Shown here: piece after piece, positions 15,462-23,380 of the stretch
Numbering within the stretch: the first letter of the stretch is position 1
Layout of the letters: the number at the start of each line of letters is the position of its first letter
The notes under the pieces: generated by a model
Database searches by the model: none
What the model saw: only the letters and a program-made list of their open reading frames with translations
Told to the model about the DNA's origin: nothing
Assembly (NCBI GenBank): GCA_030690545.1
Contig: JAUYGN010000032.1
Coordinates: 21,056-85,055, forward strand
DNA length: 64,000 bases
Origin: Solirubrobacteraceae bacterium
GTDB taxonomy: Bacteria > Actinomycetota > Thermoleophilia > Solirubrobacterales > Solirubrobacteraceae
Reading direction: 5' to 3'
Made by a program: the position numbers and the translations under genes

Positions 15462-16804
15462 GGGCAATAGTGATTGGTGCCGGCGAGGTCGGCGTGAACG
15501 TCGCGCGTACGCTCAGCGTCGACGGCCACGACGTTACGGTCGTGGACACCGACCCCGTCCGCTGCGCCGCGGTTCAGGGTGAGTTGGACGTGCTCGTCGT
15601 GGAGGGCAACGGCGGCAGTCCGCGCGTGCTGGCAGAGGTCGAGGCCGGCTCGGTCGATCTGCTCGCCGCGACGACCGATAGCGACGAGGCGAACGTGATC
15701 GCCGCGCTCGGGGCGCGTCAGCTCGGGACGCGCACGACGGTCGCGCGGGTTCGTGACCCTGATTTCTTTGGTCCTGACGAGTCGTTCGCGCGTGACGTGC
15801 TGGGCATCGACTTCGTGATCGACCCGGACAGGGCGACCGCCAGGGACGTCGCCGACGCGCTGGGGCTGCCGGGTGCGGTGTCGGTCGAGTACTTCGGCGA
15901 CGGTCGCCTGGCGCTGGCTGAGGTCATCGTCACCGACTCTTCGCCATTGCTGGGGATCGAGTTGGCCCAGCGCGAGCGGCCCTATCCGGCGTTCGTGGTC
16001 GGGCTCTCCCGCCGTGGCAAGGCGAGTCTGACCCGCCCGGAGGTCGTGCCCGAGCTGGGCGACCACCTGCTGGTCGCGGTCTCGACCGAGCATGTGCGGC
16101 CGGCAGTCGCGCATTTCGCCGGCAGGACTCGGGAGGTGCGTGAGTGCGTGGTCTTCGGCGGCGGGCGGATCGGCTTCCAGCTAGCCAAGCTGTTGGAGCG
16201 CACGCGGGTGCGGGTGACGATGCTTGAGCGCGACGAGATCCGTGCTCGATTCCTGGCCGAGAAGCTGCCCCGCGTGACCGTGTTGCACGACGAGGGCGTC
16301 AGCTCCGGGGCGTTGGCGGCCGCCAACGTCGCCGAGGCGGACGCGTTCGTCGCCTGCGCCGGGGACGACCGGGCGAACCTGCTTGCGGCGCTCAACGCCA
16401 AGCGGCTCGGGGCCGATCTCAGCATGTCGATCGTCTCGCGTGAGGAGTTCACGCCGCTGGTCGACGCGCTCGCGATCGACGCGTCGTTTTCGCCGCGCCT
16501 GATCGCCGCCGAGGCGATCTTGCGCTTCGTGCACACCAAGACGGTGCGCGCGATCCATCTGCTGCGCAGCGGGTTCGAGGTGATCGAGCTGGAGGCCGAG
16601 GAGGGAGCGCGGATCGTCGGCAAGGGGCTCGGCGACACCCACGGCATGCTGCGCGGCTGTCGAGTCGGGGCGATCCTGCGCGGTACTGAGGCGATGATCC
16701 CCGAGCGGGGCATGGAGGTGCTCCCCGGCGATCGGGTCCTGATGCTCGGCGTTGCGGGTGCGCTGTCGGGCGTCGAGCCGTTCTTCACCTGCGACGGCCG
16801 ATGA
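15458..16804 (+). CDS. trkA: TrkA-type potassium uptake regulator, two RCK units
   Basis: 448 residues from GTG 15458 (overlaps the nhaA stop). Two NAD-binding Rossmann motifs are seen: GAGEVG at about residues 7-12, and GGGRIGFQLAKLLE near residue 233, each followed by acidic strand ends and TrkA-C-type regions. This is the duplicated TrkA plan; TrkA is the cytosolic nucleotide-gated ring that controls the TrkH/TrkG channel. The ATG of trkH overlaps its stop, so subunit production is coupled. Confidence 0.92.
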   Translation: MRAIVIGAGEVGVNVARTLSVDGHDVTVVDTDPVRCAAVQGELDVLVVEGNGGSPRVLAEVEAGSVDLLAATTDSDEANVIAALGARQLGTRTTVARVRDPDFFGPDESFARDVLGIDFVIDPDRATARDVADALGLPGAVSVEYFGDGRLALAEVIVTDSSPLLGIELAQRERPYPAFVVGLSRRGKASLTRPEVVPELGDHLLVAVSTEHVRPAVAHFAGRTREVRECVVFGGGRIGFQLAKLLERTRVRVTMLERDEIRARFLAEKLPRVTVLHDEGVSSGALAAANVAEADAFVACAGDDRANLLAALNAKRLGADLSMSIVSREEFTPLVDALAIDASFSPRLIAAEAILRFVHTKTVRAIHLLRSGFEVIELEAEEGARIVGKGLGDTHGMLRGCRVGAILRGTEAMIPERGMEVLPGDRVLMLGVAGALSGVEPFFTCDGR

Positions 16805-18267
16805 GCGCGAGGAGACGGCTTCCGATCGGGCCTAATACGGCTTTGGTTCTGCTGACGCTCGGGGGCACGTTCGCGGTGTGCGCGCTTGGGCTCGCCGCCT
16901 GCGCGGTGGTCGGGCTGTTCGACGGTCGCGCGGCGGGCGCCTTCGCGCTCTGCGCGGCGGGCTCGCTGGCGTTGTCGGCGGTCTGCCTGCGACCGGCCCG
17001 CAGGACCGCGCGTGGGCTTGCGGTCCGCCCACTGGGCGGGCTGCTCGCGGTCACTCTCGCCTGGTCGGGCGCGAGCGTCGTCGGAGCCGTTGCACTGCTG
17101 GCGGCTGGCACGTTCGGATCGCCGCTGGACGCCCTGTTCGAGGCGACGAGCGGCTTCACCACGACGGGCGCGACGCTGCTGTATCCGATCGAGGGCCAGC
17201 CCGACGCGGTGCTGCTGTGGCGCAGCGTCATGCAGTGGCTGGGCGGCGTCGGCATCGTAGTCGTCGTAGTCGCGATCGCTCCGGTCAGCGGCCCCGCTGT
17301 CCAGCGTGCCTTCTACGCCGAGACCAGCGGGATCACGACCGAGCGCCTGACGCCGCGGATCATCGACACCGCCAAGATCATCGGCGGCATCTACCTCGTC
17401 CTCTCGGCGGCCGCTGTGATCGCCTACCTGGCCGCGGGGATGGGCGGCTTCGACGCCTTCAACCACGCGATGACGAGCGTCTCCACCGCGGGCTTCTCGA
17501 CCCGCGATGCGTCGATCGGCGGCTTCGACTCGCTGCCGATCGAGCTCGTCGCGATTGCGTTCATGATTTTCGGCGGCATCAACTTCGGCTTCTACTGGCG
17601 AGCGGTTCGCGGCAAGCCGACGATGCCCCAGGGCGCCGAGGTGCTCGCCTTCCTCGGCATTCTCGCGGGGGCGATCGCCGCGATCGCGGTCAGCGTCGAG
17701 CTGGCCGGCGACGCGTCGCTGCGCGAGGCCGCTTTCAACGTCACCAGCATCGTGACCACGACGGGCTACGCCAGCGCCGACTTCAGCGCGTGGAACGACT
17801 TCTCCCGCGTTGCGCTGCTGGTCCTGTTTTCCTCCGGGGCGTGCGCCGCCTCGACGGCGGGCGGGATCAAGGTGATCCGCAGTGTGCTGCTGCTCAAGGC
17901 CGCGCGCCAGGAGATCGACCGGCCGCTGAACCCGCTGGTTGTCAGGGTGTTGCGCTTCGGCGGACACGCCTACAGCGAGGACGTACGCCGCGCGGTGCTC
18001 GGCTACTTCCTGGTCTACGCGATCGTCATCGTCGCCGGCACGCTCGCGATGGCCACTACCGGCGTCGACCCGATCACCGCGATCAGCGCCGCGTCCTCGG
18101 CGCTGAACCTGATCGGCCCCGGCCTCGGCACGATCGGCCCCGACACCACCTGGCAGGCGTTGCCTGACTTCGGCCGCGCTGTGGCGATTCTTCTGATGAT
18201 CACCGGCCGCCTTGAGGTCTTCACCATCGTCGCCCTACTCGCCGCGATCTTCCGCTTCCGGCGCTGA
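16801..18267 (+). CDS. trkH: TrkH-family potassium uptake channel
   Basis: 488 residues, highly hydrophobic. The four pore-loop repeats of TrkH/KtrB are visible: SGFTTTGAT, TSVSTAGFS, SIVTTTGYA and LNLIGPGLG, in order, each supplying selectivity-filter residues. It imports K+ and needs the TrkA ring encoded just upstream. Together with nhaA and the CBS protein it forms a monovalent-cation balance operon (K+ in, Na+ out). Housekeeping or cargo status is unclear; its position between transfer genes and arsenic genes favours cargo of the element. Confidence 0.93.
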   Translation: MSARRRLPIGPNTALVLLTLGGTFAVCALGLAACAVVGLFDGRAAGAFALCAAGSLALSAVCLRPARRTARGLAVRPLGGLLAVTLAWSGASVVGAVALLAAGTFGSPLDALFEATSGFTTTGATLLYPIEGQPDAVLLWRSVMQWLGGVGIVVVVVAIAPVSGPAVQRAFYAETSGITTERLTPRIIDTAKIIGGIYLVLSAAAVIAYLAAGMGGFDAFNHAMTSVSTAGFSTRDASIGGFDSLPIELVAIAFMIFGGINFGFYWRAVRGKPTMPQGAEVLAFLGILAGAIAAIAVSVELAGDASLREAAFNVTSIVTTTGYASADFSAWNDFSRVALLVLFSSGACAASTAGGIKVIRSVLLLKAARQEIDRPLNPLVVRVLRFGGHAYSEDVRRAVLGYFLVYAIVIVAGTLAMATTGVDPITAISAASSALNLIGPGLGTIGPDTTWQALPDFGRAVAILLMITGRLEVFTIVALLAAIFRFRR

Positions 18268-18319
18268 TTCGAGGTCCACGATTCGACCGCAAACCACCTG
18301 TCCGGCCAGAAGCGCGTTG

Positions 18320-18378
18320 CCCATCTCTGGTGAGCACCGAGCCAACCGGATCGTTCGCCGCCCGGGACCGGAGATGGG
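18320..18378 (+). terminator. Long-loop inverted repeat after trkH
   Basis: CCCATCTCTGGT (18320-18331) and ACCGGAGATGGG (18367-18378) pair with one mismatch around a 35-nt loop, about 50 bp after the trkH stop. It lacks a T-run, so it may be a Rho-independent-like structure without U tail, or a protein site. No gene is seen in the rest of 18268-18454. Confidence 0.4.
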
Positions 18379-18454
18379 TGGCTGTGCCGCGCTCATCGAG
18401 GCCACGACGGACACGACCGACCCCACGATGAGCACCAACTAAGGGGACAGTTCG

Positions 18455-18808
18455 GTGTCGGGGCCCTGGGAGATAACGCGAGACGCTGCAGAGGCGATTG
18501 CCGAGCGCCTGCGGGTTCTTGGACAGCCTGTTCGCGCGCGTCTCATTGCACAGCTTCACGCCACAAGCGAGATGAGTGTAGGAGCACTGGCTGACGCAAT
18601 TGGTGAGAGCCGATACAACACGTCTCGGCATCTCGCCGTGTTGCGCGCCGCCGGGATCGTTGGTCGCCGCCACAAAGGCCGTGTCGTCTACTACAGGCTC
18701 GTGGATCTGAGCGTCGTGAACATCTACCGGGACATCGCTGACGGGCTGGCTAAGCACGCGGAACGACTCGAAGATGCGGTTCGAGGTCACGGTGATCTAT
18801 CGGCATGA
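18455..18808 (+). CDS. ArsR-family winged-helix regulator
   Basis: 117 residues from GTG 18455 with AGGGGA 7-12 nt upstream. ArsR layout: LGQPVRARLIAQLHATSEMSVGAL, recognition helix ESRYNTSRHLAVLRAAGIV, and wing RRHKGRVVYYRLVD. It has no cysteines, so it is unlikely to sense arsenite by the classic site. It is convergent with the arsenic operon and resembles the regulator at 12417. Target unknown; the cation-transport genes and the ars locus are the nearest candidates. Confidence 0.75.
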   Translation: MSGPWEITRDAAEAIAERLRVLGQPVRARLIAQLHATSEMSVGALADAIGESRYNTSRHLAVLRAAGIVGRRHKGRVVYYRLVDLSVVNIYRDIADGLAKHAERLEDAVRGHGDLSA

Positions 18809-18907
18809 GCATGTCTAACGCCACGCGGGAATGCTCCTGCTGCGTAAGGGATCAGTAGCGACGAAATACCTTCAGGAACGTGCACGGCGAAGTTCGGTTC
18901 ACTCAAA

Positions 18908-19321
18908 TCAGGAGCCTTGATCCCCGCTATCCCCGTCCAGATCGGCTGCGAGACGAGCGACGCGGGTCGCGATGTCGTCGCGGATAGTGCGGACTCGATC
19001 GGGAGGGAGTCCTTTGGGGTCTTCGAGGTTCCAGTCGATGTAGCGCTTGCCGGGGATGTAGGGGCACTCGTCGCCGCAGCCCATCGTCACCACAACATCC
19101 GCCCGCTCGGCCAGTTCGGTAGTCAGCCGCTGAGGCGTCCGGTTGGCGAGGTCGACGTCTAGCTCGCGCATGACCTCGACGACCTCGGGATGGACTCGTT
19201 TGCCCGGCGTCGTGCCCGCCGAGGCGGCGGTGTGGCGACCGGCGGCTGCCCGCTCGAACAGGGCTTGGCTCATCTGCGACCGGCCGGCGTTATGCAGGCA
19301 GACGAACAGGACGTGCGCCAT
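18908..19321 (-). CDS. arsC: Arsenate reductase, low-molecular-weight phosphatase type
   Basis: 137 residues from ATG 19321; longer frames upstream are within the aquaporin gene. The catalytic loop FVCLHNAGRSQMSQ (Cys 8, Arg 14) has the C-x5-R pattern of LMW tyrosine-phosphatase folds, and TMGCGDECPYIPG is the segment typical of arsenate reductases of this class. They reduce arsenate to arsenite using thioredoxin or mycothiol-type thiols. The gene overlaps the aquaporin gene by 32 bp, so arsenite made here can leave through that channel. Confidence 0.88.
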   Translation of the reverse strand: MAHVLFVCLHNAGRSQMSQALFERAAAGRHTAASAGTTPGKRVHPEVVEVMRELDVDLANRTPQRLTTELAERADVVVTMGCGDECPYIPGKRYIDWNLEDPKGLPPDRVRTIRDDIATRVARLAADLDGDSGDQGS

Positions 19322-20018
19322 CCTGGCCCTCCCCGGTCTTGACGGTGGTGGCGGGTGCGCCGCGGACAAGCTGGTAGGCGAGCGCGCCGAGGGTGGCGCC
19401 GAGGAACGGCGCGGTGAGGTAGAGCCAGAGGTCGGCCAGCTCCCACGCGGCAAGCGCGGGCGCCAGCGATCGGGCGGGGTTCATCGACGCGCCGGTGACG
19501 GGTCCGCCGAACAGGGCGTCGAGGCCGACCGTGCCTCCGATCGCAATGGCGGCGGCGGCGCCGACGGCGCGGGTGTCGGTGGCGACGGCCATGATCACGA
19601 ACATCAGCAATGCGGTCAGCACGACCTCGTAGGCGAACGCGCTGCCTGCGCCGACGGTCGGGATCGTCGCTCCGAGCTGGCCGGGCTGGTCGGGCCAGAC
19701 GGCGAGCAGCGCGAGCGCGGCGAGCAGCGCGCCGCCGGCTTGGGCGGCGATGTAGGCGGCGGCGTCGCGGGCGGGGAAGTGGCGGGTGAGCGTGAACGCG
19801 ACCGTGACCGCCGGGTTGATGTGCGCTCCGGACAGGTGCCCGGTCGCGTAGACCATCGCCATCACGACCAGCCCGAACGTCAGCGCGACGCCGACCGTCC
19901 CGAGCACTCCGGCGTAGACGGTGTCGGCGACGATCGCGCCGCAGCCGGCGAACACCAACGCGAACGCCGCGAACGCCTCGGCCACAGCGCGGCGCGCGAG
20001 TGGGAGCGAGCCGTCCAT
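19290..20018 (-). CDS. MIP/aquaporin-type channel, probable arsenite exit (AqpS-like)
   Basis: 242 residues with six membrane segments and both aquaporin boxes, GAHINPAVT (first NPA) and GASMNPARS (second NPA). Aquaglyceroporins in ars operons let As(OH)3 flow out after arsenate is reduced. ATG 20018 overlaps the stop of the upstream arsC-like gene (TAATG), and the 3' end overlaps the downstream arsC. The channel fold is certain; arsenite as substrate is inferred from the operon, where no ArsB or Acr3 pump is visible. Confidence 0.88.
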   Translation of the reverse strand: MDGSLPLARRAVAEAFAAFALVFAGCGAIVADTVYAGVLGTVGVALTFGLVVMAMVYATGHLSGAHINPAVTVAFTLTRHFPARDAAAYIAAQAGGALLAALALLAVWPDQPGQLGATIPTVGAGSAFAYEVVLTALLMFVIMAVATDTRAVGAAAAIAIGGTVGLDALFGGPVTGASMNPARSLAPALAAWELADLWLYLTAPFLGATLGALAYQLVRGAPATTVKTGEGQDGARPVRLPA

Positions 20019-20633
20019 TAGCCGACGGCGAGCACGTCGCAGCGCTCAGCGCGCAGGCGGTCGCGGGTGCGACGAGCGGCAAGCGCCATCAGGAAGCTGC
20101 GAACCGGCGCGTCGTCGTACTCGGCCAGGATCGCGTCGGCGCAGGCTCGGATCTCGGCTGGTGGGCGCTGTCCCCCGAACTCCGCAACGAGGCTCGGGAG
20201 CAGACGTGCGAGGCGGATCTGGTGCGCGGTGCGGTCGCCTCGGATCGCGTCGAGGCGACCGACGATCAGCGCCTGCACCCTTCTCTCGATCTCGTCGCGG
20301 ACTTCGCGGACAACCTCTAGAGGCTGATCGGCGACGTCGGGGAGATCCCAGTCCTCCACCTTCGTCGGAACGTAGGGGCAGGCGTCGCCGCAGCCCATCG
20401 TGATCGCCCAGTCGGCGTGGAGCTGCATCTCGATGGCCAGCTTCCGCGGCCGGCGGCCGGAGAGGTCGATGCCGACCTCGGCCATCGCCTCGATCACACT
20501 TGGCCACAGCGCCCGAGCAGGTGTCGAGCCGGCCGACTCCGCGCGCACATCGGCGGGCGCTTGGCGCTCGAAGAACGCTTGGGCCATCTGCGACCGACCC
20601 GCGTTGTGGTTGCAGACGAAGCACGTACTTCAT
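20018..20633 (-). pseudogene. arsC: Second arsenate reductase, frameshifted at the active-site loop
   Basis: From ATG 20633 the frame begins MKYVL but then reads RLQPQRG; two bases later in the other frame the expected FVCNHNAGRSQMAQAF appears. Two bases are missing (or one is extra) at about 20620-20624. The intact frame from internal ATG 20587 lacks the catalytic Cys loop. Downstream sequence is well kept: TMGCGDACPYVP, then a C-terminal helical extension (VAEFGGQRPPAEI, RSFLMALAARRTRDRL) resembling the three-helix dimerisation domain seen in some actinobacterial arsenate reductases. Either a recent inactivation or a sequence error. Confidence 0.75.
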
Positions 20634-20714
20634 GGCGATCCTCCCTCCACGTCTCCGCGGGTCGCTTCGGCTGGCGGCGGGAGTGTCGATCGCGCGGTCT
20701 CCATCTCGCCCGGC

Positions 20715-20753
20715 ATCTTATCCATTGACAGATGTAAGTTCAATAGATAGGTT
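20715..20753. promoter_or_regulatory. Divergent ars promoters with ArsR-type operator
   Basis: Plus strand: TTGACA (20725-20730), 17 bp, TAGGTT (20748-20753), then 7 nt to the arsR ATG, which implies a leaderless transcript. Minus strand: TTGAAC (20743-20738), 17 bp, TAAGAT (20720-20715) for the arsC-aqp-arsC operon. An inverted repeat ATTGA...TTCAAT (20724-20744) covers both -35 boxes and is a good ArsR operator candidate. Elements are seen; binding is inferred. Confidence 0.65.
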
Positions 20754-20760
20754 CAAATAG

Positions 20761-21114
20761 ATGGCTGTCGATCTGGAACTTGCCCCGAAGACCAAGCGCC
20801 CCGCTGGCGAGCCTTGCTGCGAGCCGGTGGTCTACCCCGATGTCGAGCGTGAGCAGGCCGAGCGCATGGCCAAGATCGCCAAGGCGCTCGGCGACCCCGT
20901 CCGCCTCCAACTCGTTGACGTGCTGCGCAAGCACGCCGGGAAGGTCTGCGTCTGCGAGTTGGTGCCGCTGTTCGATCTCTCCCAGCCGACCGTCTCTCAC
21001 CACCTCAAGGTGCTGCGCGCTGCTGGCATCGTCGGCTCCGAGCGCCAGGGCCTCTGGGCGTACTACTACGTGATCCCCGATGCGCTTGAGGAGTTGTCCG
21101 CATGGCTGAGTTAG
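20761..21114 (+). CDS. arsR: ArsR arsenite-responsive repressor
   Basis: 117 residues. Winged-helix ArsR with LGDPVRLQLVDVL, the metal-loop KVCVCELVPLF (Cys 63, Cys 65), the recognition helix QPTVSHHLKVLRAAGIV and the wing GLWAYYYV. An additional CysCys pair at residues 19-20 matches the N-terminal thiols used by the Corynebacterium-type ArsR sensor. It is divergent from the arsenic operon and shares the operator region, so it should repress both directions until arsenite or antimonite binds. Probably translated from a leaderless mRNA. Confidence 0.9.
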   Translation: MAVDLELAPKTKRPAGEPCCEPVVYPDVEREQAERMAKIAKALGDPVRLQLVDVLRKHAGKVCVCELVPLFDLSQPTVSHHLKVLRAAGIVGSERQGLWAYYYVIPDALEELSAWLS

Positions 21115-21440
21115 AGCAAAGTGCCGACTTCGGAGTGCTGTTCGACCAAGGCGCAGGCGAGTTGTTGCGAGCCGTCGAGCAAGGACTGCGTGGAGTCCGC
21201 GAAGGGGCGGTACCTGCGGTTGCTCGGCTGGCTCGTCCGACGCCGACGAGATCCGCGAGGCCGTGCGTGCCCGCCACGCCGCCGCGACGTCCGTCGTCGC
21301 GGGCGATTGCCTGCTGCGACGCCAACACCGGCGTCCTTAACCCGACGAGGAGGCCGCCGTCCTCGGTGCGGGTCGCTATGGCGCCGAACGCGACAAGCTG
21401 CCCGACACGGCGACGATGGCCTCTCTCGGCTGCGGCATCT
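21102..21440 (+). pseudogene. Decayed arsM (arsenite methyltransferase) N-terminal remnant
   Basis: After arsR, one frame gives DADEIREAVRARHAAA (from about 21239), an in-frame TAA near 21337, then in the same frame GRYGAERDKLPDTA and MASLGCG. This follows the N-terminus of ArsM proteins (REAVRERYAAAA ... LPDTAVLASLGCGNP) and stops where the SAM-binding motif should begin. The catalytic Cys-rich part and the methyltransferase core are missing. A short frame from ATG 21102, overlapping arsR, starts MAELEQSADFGVLFDQ and is not recognised. The locus probably once methylated arsenite. Confidence 0.5.
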
Positions 21441-21459
21441 ATCCCGCCCGGCCGCCGGG

Positions 21460-21786
21460 TCAAGCCCCGCTTGACCGCGACCCAGAACCAGCGGAGGACT
21501 CGGGGGCCTGGGCCTCAGCAGTAGGCTCCGCCGCCGCCGCCTCGACCTCGCGAGCCAGCCGAGAGAACACGGCGCTTGCGAGTGCCGTGCGCTCCATTCC
21601 GCGCTGGTTGAACTGATGCTCCAAGATGTCGGTCGTCAGCGAGCCGGCGGCCCGATGCTGCAACTGCGGCAGAACGCGGGCGATCTGCTGCGCGGGGCCG
21701 GTCAGCTCGAACGACTCGCGCTCGTCCTCGGCCTCCCAGCCGAGGACGTCGAGCAGCGCAAGACAGTCGTTGAACCGCTCACCCAA
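21460..21786 (-). CDS. Hypothetical small protein
   Basis: 108 residues, mostly helical and acidic, with a Ser/Gly/Ala-rich C-terminal tail. It has no membrane segment or known motif. Its ATG at 21786 overlaps the end of the 43-residue frame upstream, suggesting a two-gene unit. It begins next to the arsM remnant and may mark a different insertion. Function unknown. Confidence 0.45.
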   Translation of the reverse strand: MGERFNDCLALLDVLGWEAEDERESFELTGPAQQIARVLPQLQHRAAGSLTTDILEHQFNQRGMERTALASAVFSRLAREVEAAAAEPTAEAQAPESSAGSGSRSSGA

Positions 21787-21910
21787 CTTCCGTGCCTTTG
21801 GTGACCTTCCCGCGGTCGACGTACCCGGTGAAGTCGCCCACCTCGGACAACACCGTCAGAATCTCGCTGCGTACCGCGTCGCGCTCCTCGCGCGTCAACT
21901 CCATAGCCAT
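21779..21910 (-). CDS. Hypothetical 43-aa protein
   Basis: From ATG 21910 with AGAAGGGAG 6-14 nt upstream. It starts MAMELTREERDAVRSEILTV and forms a short acidic helix followed by VGDFTGYVDRGKVTKG. The strong ribosome site and the 8-bp overlap with the next gene support a real product. It could be a small partner of the 108-residue protein. No family recognised. Confidence 0.5.
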   Translation of the reverse strand: MAMELTREERDAVRSEILTVLSEVGDFTGYVDRGKVTKGTEVG

Positions 21911-22188
21911 GTCGGCTCCCTTCTGATCACGGCACCCCGGTAAGGCAGGTCCCCCCGCGACGCGGCAGCTTCCGGCTAGAGCCGATCTGGCGTTCGATCT
22001 ACGGTATGGACGCATCGTCAGGGGCTTGCTCCCTTTCGGTGCCGGCCCGGGCGGCGTCGCAAGCGTCGCTCGGGCCACTGTTTGCATTGACGGCGAGAAG
22101 AGATCAGAACGGCCGCCGGAACGCAACTCCGGCCACTCAGACCAGCCGGCCTTTGGCTTCGCCGCTACGACAGAACCCGCGCCTCCGC

Positions 22189-22229
22189 AACCGATACCCG
22201 GTCGCGGGAAGGTGTTCAAACCCCGCCCC
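22189..22229 (+). repeat. 41-bp direct repeat, left copy (candidate att site)
   Basis: Begins AACCGATACCCGGTCGCGGG and ends CAAACCCCGCCCC; it matches 29416-29456 at 40 of 41 positions (C/G difference at the eighth base). It contains GCGGG and CCCGC separated by 13 nt. It is not a tRNA end by inspection. The copies bound the 7.3-kb defence-like cassette. No gene is supported between 21911 and this repeat, or between it and 22390. Confidence 0.8.
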
Positions 22230-22390
22230 TCGTCTGACATCTGCGACCCGGGTCACGCGCGTTCGCGGCTGCACGCCCGCTTCGGGGGCCAGTTCAGCGG
22301 ATTGGCCCGGACCGTATCGGAGCGTGCAGGCTGGCAGTCCAACCGGGAGACGGCCGGGCTGGAGCCCCGCGCGCCGACCGCCATGGCCGG

Positions 22391-22402
22391 TACCTTTGCG
22401 GG
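22391..22402 (+). promoter_or_regulatory. -10 box of a leaderless promoter for the IetA-like gene
   Basis: TACCTT (22391-22396) lies 6 nt before the GTG start at 22403, and no ribosome site precedes that start. This is the spacing of leaderless actinobacterial promoters and matches several others in this window. A clear -35 is not seen. Confidence 0.45.
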
Positions 22403-23377
22403 GTGGCCGGTCGTGAGCTGAAAGCGTTGTTTCGGGCCTATCGTGAGGGCGATGAGCTGGCGTTTCGGCGTGCCGCGCAGGAGATCGTCGAGGAGGAGGA
22501 GGCGAAGAATCACGTTGCGCTGGCGCGCGATCTGCGGGCGCTGTTGGCTGGTGGCGGCGCTCGGTCGGCGGTGGCGCCGGGGGTCACGTTGCCCGAGCCA
22601 CCGAAGGATCGTGAGGGCGAGTGGCCGCTGGCGCAGGTCCGTCACGCCGAGCGAGGGCTCGATGACCTCGTGCTTGACGGAGCGCTCGTCGAGCGGTTGC
22701 GCACGCTGGCCGAGGAGTACCGGCGGTGGGAGGAGATCGACCGTCGCGGGATTCCGCGGCGTCAGCGGATCCTGTTCCATGGCCCGCCGGGATGCGGCAA
22801 GACGAGCGCGGCGGAAGCGGTCGCGACCGAGGTCGGTCTGCCGCTGGTCGTCGTGCGAATCGACGCGGTCGTCTCCAGCTACCTCGGCGAGACGGCGTCG
22901 AATCTGCACCGGATCTTCGATTTCGTTGGGCAGGGCTCGTGGGTTCTGCTGTTCGACGAGTTCGATGCGTTGGGTAAGGCTCGCGATGACCCGACCGAGC
23001 ATGGCGAGGTCAAGCGGGTTATCACGGCATTTCTGCAGATGCTCGACGCGTTCCGCGGACCGAGCCTCCTGATCGCGGCGACCAACCACGAACACTTGCT
23101 GGATCCGGCGTTGTGGCGCCGCTTCGACGACGTGCTGGAGTTTCCACGCGCGACGGTCCATCAGAGCCGCAAGCTCCTGCGGAGTCGCCTGCGCGCCGTC
23201 AAGCACCAGAGATTGGACATCGACGCGAGCGCGTCGCGGCTGAAGGGCAAACCACACGCCGCCGTCGAGAAGGTCGCATGGGACGCGATCCGCTTCGCCG
23301 TGCTCGCCGATCGCGACGTCGTTCAGCAGAGCGACCTTGATCGCGCCATCAATGACGCGCTCGCGCGCCCGTGGTAG
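22403..23377 (+). CDS. ietA: IetA-like AAA+ ATPase
   Basis: 324 residues from GTG 22403. A helical N-terminal region (about 1-60) precedes an AAA+ core: Walker A HGPPGCGKTSAAEA (Lys 133), Walker B LLFDEFDALG (Asp 185, Glu 186), sensor LLIAATNHEHLLDP and an arginine-finger RRFDDVLEFP. The gene is 3 bp ahead of a subtilisin-like protease. AAA ATPase plus S8 protease is the composition of IetA/IetS, described as a toxin-antitoxin/stability module of an Agrobacterium Ti plasmid and later listed among anti-phage systems. Symbol given by analogy of composition, not by search. Confidence 0.78.
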   Translation: MAGRELKALFRAYREGDELAFRRAAQEIVEEEEAKNHVALARDLRALLAGGGARSAVAPGVTLPEPPKDREGEWPLAQVRHAERGLDDLVLDGALVERLRTLAEEYRRWEEIDRRGIPRRQRILFHGPPGCGKTSAAEAVATEVGLPLVVVRIDAVVSSYLGETASNLHRIFDFVGQGSWVLLFDEFDALGKARDDPTEHGEVKRVITAFLQMLDAFRGPSLLIAATNHEHLLDPALWRRFDDVLEFPRATVHQSRKLLRSRLRAVKHQRLDIDASASRLKGKPHAAVEKVAWDAIRFAVLADRDVVQQSDLDRAINDALARPW

Positions 23378-23380
23378 GGG

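Noticed and set aside
15982..17967. 661-residue minus-strand frame across trkA/trkH
   Set aside because: Antisense shadow with Arg/Gln/Asp-rich composition; the plus strand encodes conserved transporters.
22189..22229. tRNA 3' end as the origin of the 41-bp repeat
   Set aside because: TTCAAAC resembles a T-loop, but flanking bases do not form a 5-bp T-stem or an acceptor match in either copy.
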